A DNA stretch of 64,000 nucleotides from NCBI RefSeq assembly GCF_004792685.1, contig NZ_SRXT01000010.1, positions 48,910-112,909 of the forward strand. The letters run 5' to 3'. The notes beneath the pieces were generated by a model, which saw only the letters and a list, made by a program, of their open reading frames with translations, searched no databases and was not told where the DNA came from. Shown here piece after piece: positions 61,361-64,000 of this stretch (its first letter is position 1; every line of letters starts with the position of its first letter). Both the position numbers and the translations under genes were made by a program. The stretch is from Sphingomonas gei (lineage in GTDB: Bacteria; Pseudomonadota; Alphaproteobacteria; Sphingomonadales; Sphingomonadaceae).

Positions 61361-62563
61361 ATGGCGACAGTCAGCGCGAAACGCGACGCGGATACAATCG
61401 TGTCGCCGGAGCCCGAAGGTCAGAGCTCCGAACAGAATTTCAGATTCTACGACAATCGCCAAAAATATCTGATGTTCGTCAACACCTGTTCCGAAAAATG
61501 GGTGGTCGCGGAGCGGGTGGCCCGTGAGCTCAAGAAGCTCAAGCCGGTGCCGCCCGCAGTGCGCTTCTTCGACGCCGGCATGGGCGATGGCACGGTGCTG
61601 GCCCGCGTTATGCGCTCGATGCATGAGGCCTATCCGCGCTTCCCATTCCTGATCGCGGGCAAGGAGATCAGCCTCGAAGACGTCCGCCTGACGCTCGACA
61701 AGATGCCCGACCGCTTCTTCGAGCACCCGGAGACAGTACTGGCGCTGACCAACATCTCCTATGCCGAAGCGCCCAGTCTGATGCCGGCGAAGCCCGAAGC
61801 GCGGGCGAGGATGACGTGGAAGGCGGTGCCGCTGAAGGGCACGACCACCGCCGAGTTCGAGCGCCAGATCCTCGAGCTGCAGCCGTTCCTCGCGCAGAAC
61901 TGGCGGACGAGGGTTTCCGAGAAGACCGGCAGCCTTGTTCCCGAAACGCCGACGACCTTGATCCTCTATCGCGAGGATTGCGCGTTCATGCTGGCCGATG
62001 TCATCCCGCAAAAAGGCGCGCCGGTAGCGGATTACGACCTGGTCATCGCCAGCCAGCCGTTTCGGCTGAGCGCGGCGACCGAGTTCAAGGCAAAACGCGT
62101 ACTGGCGCCGCTGGCGCGGTCGCTGCGCCCGGACGGCCGGCTGCTCGGCATCCATTCGGCCGGCAATGATCCGGGGCTCGAGATCGTCCAGATCGTGTGG
62201 CCGGGCGAAGATCCGTTCACCACGTCGCGCCATGCCCTGCTCGAAGCGACCAGGCAGGCGATGGGCGACGAAGCCGCCGATTTCCACTTCGATGCGCTGC
62301 CCAGTTCGGAGGCGTTGTTCCGCTACGAGATGCACACCCTGCCGGACGAGCTCGACAGCGAGCGCGCGACGATCGGCACCTCGACCCTGCTCGCCGCCTG
62401 GAATGCCGCGACCTATGTCGCGCAGATCGACGACGAACGGCTCGGCGGAGCGATGACCAATCCCGCTTATCTCGAGGCGACCCGCAAGGTGCTCCGCAAG
62501 AATGGCGAGCTTTGGTTCAACGACGAAAGCTACGTGATCAGCCGCAATTCCAGCGCGGCCTGA
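61361..62563 (+). CDS. Uncharacterised class I methyltransferase-fold protein
   Basis: A 400-residue cytoplasmic protein. A Rossmann-type SAM-binding motif reads FFDAGMGDGTVLARVM at about residue 69-84, followed by an acidic strand end. DYDLVIASQPFRLS and LRPDGRLLGIHSAGND resemble motifs IV and post-IV of class I methyltransferases. Substrate is not recognisable. The N-terminal FRFYDNRQKYLMFVNTCSEKW-like block looks distinctive for this family. It is 32 nt upstream of metK and ahcY follows, so it is made together with the enzymes that supply SAM and clear SAH. Confidence 0.72.
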   Translation: MATVSAKRDADTIVSPEPEGQSSEQNFRFYDNRQKYLMFVNTCSEKWVVAERVARELKKLKPVPPAVRFFDAGMGDGTVLARVMRSMHEAYPRFPFLIAGKEISLEDVRLTLDKMPDRFFEHPETVLALTNISYAEAPSLMPAKPEARARMTWKAVPLKGTTTAEFERQILELQPFLAQNWRTRVSEKTGSLVPETPTTLILYREDCAFMLADVIPQKGAPVADYDLVIASQPFRLSAATEFKAKRVLAPLARSLRPDGRLLGIHSAGNDPGLEIVQIVWPGEDPFTTSRHALLEATRQAMGDEAADFHFDALPSSEALFRYEMHTLPDELDSERATIGTSTLLAAWNAATYVAQIDDERLGGAMTNPAYLEATRKVLRKNGELWFNDESYVISRNSSAA

Positions 62564-62595
62564 CCCGCCAAATCCATCGACAGAGAGGGAGCCCC

Positions 62596-63813
<1,218 letters not shown>

Positions 63814-63840
63814 ACCCCCATTTTTTCAAGGAATAGATCC

Positions 63841-64000
63841 ATGGCCACTGTGCTGGACAAGACCGACTATGTAGTAGCCGACATCGAACTCGCCGCTTTC
63901 GGCCGCAAGGAAATCGAAATCGCCGAGACCGAGATGCCTGGGCTGATGAGCCTGCGCGAGGAGTTCGGCGCGGCGCAGCCCTTGAAGGGCGCGCGGATCA
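63841..64000 (+). CDS. ahcY: Adenosylhomocysteinase, N-terminal part
   Basis: The first 53 codons of S-adenosylhomocysteine hydrolase, cut by the right window edge. The sequence DYVVADIELAAFGRKEI then IAETEMPGLMSLREEFG and PLKGARI is the conserved AhcY N-terminus. It removes the SAH formed by methyltransferases and follows metK in the same operon. Confidence 0.95.
   Translation, partial: MATVLDKTDYVVADIELAAFGRKEIEIAETEMPGLMSLREEFGAAQPLKGARI

Overview
The window is GC-rich with tightly packed genes. It looks like an alphaproteobacterium, most likely a sphingomonad (Sphingomonadales). The pointers are many TonB-dependent receptors, FecI/FecR pairs, a fused indolepyruvate oxidoreductase and a metK-ahcY block. 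The assignment rests on gene content and protein style only. No tRNA, rRNA, insertion sequence or CRISPR array was seen.

Region 1 (1-23.6 kb, minus strand) is a surface-protein locus. A LuxR-type regulator is followed, with short gaps, by a two-partner-secretion pore (TpsB), an ExbB with a DUF2341/LamG-like periplasmic head, ExbD, TonB, a putative porin, a 4368-residue filamentous-haemagglutinin-type exoprotein (TpsA), a Hint-domain protein and a TPR-sulfotransferase that runs off the left edge. The exoprotein therefore travels with its own ExbB-ExbD-TonB set.

Region 2 (24-34 kb) starts with a divergent operon: a soluble STN plus TonB-C-like protein, then kdsD, kdsB and kdsA for KDO and CMP-KDO synthesis. 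On the opposite strand lie a second LuxR-type paralogue and a tonB-ECF sigma-fecR operon with no receptor gene. A divergent Calx-beta/RTX protein carries three near-identical 351-bp repeats. The two luxR paralogues share a 43-nt upstream element. A degraded HNH endonuclease gene follows.

Region 3 (34.1-43.5 kb, minus strand) is a complete heme-acquisition locus: ECF sigma, FecR, STN-bearing TonB-dependent receptor, hemophilin-like secreted protein, Slam (DUF560) translocon, TonB, heme oxygenase and a YbaN-like membrane protein. Fur-box-like palindromes precede the sigma and receptor genes.

Region 4 (43.6-61.1 kb) looks like one catabolic regulon: FAD amino-acid oxidoreductase, serine hydrolase, D-aminoacylase-like amidohydrolase, YkvI-like transporter, two TonB-dependent receptors, XRE-cupin regulator, fused indolepyruvate oxidoreductase, an alpha-amino-ester-hydrolase-like peptidase and RidA. 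A 17-bp dyad of the form ATTTC-N7-GAAAT occurs in all five promoter regions. The gene set fits uptake of an N-acyl or ester/peptide-linked D-amino acid (probably aromatic), release of the amino acid, oxidation to an imino acid, imine hydrolysis, and oxidative decarboxylation to an acyl-CoA.

Region 5 (61.1-64 kb) is a methyl-cycle operon: an uncharacterised methyltransferase-fold protein, metK and the start of ahcY, behind a leader with competing hairpins.
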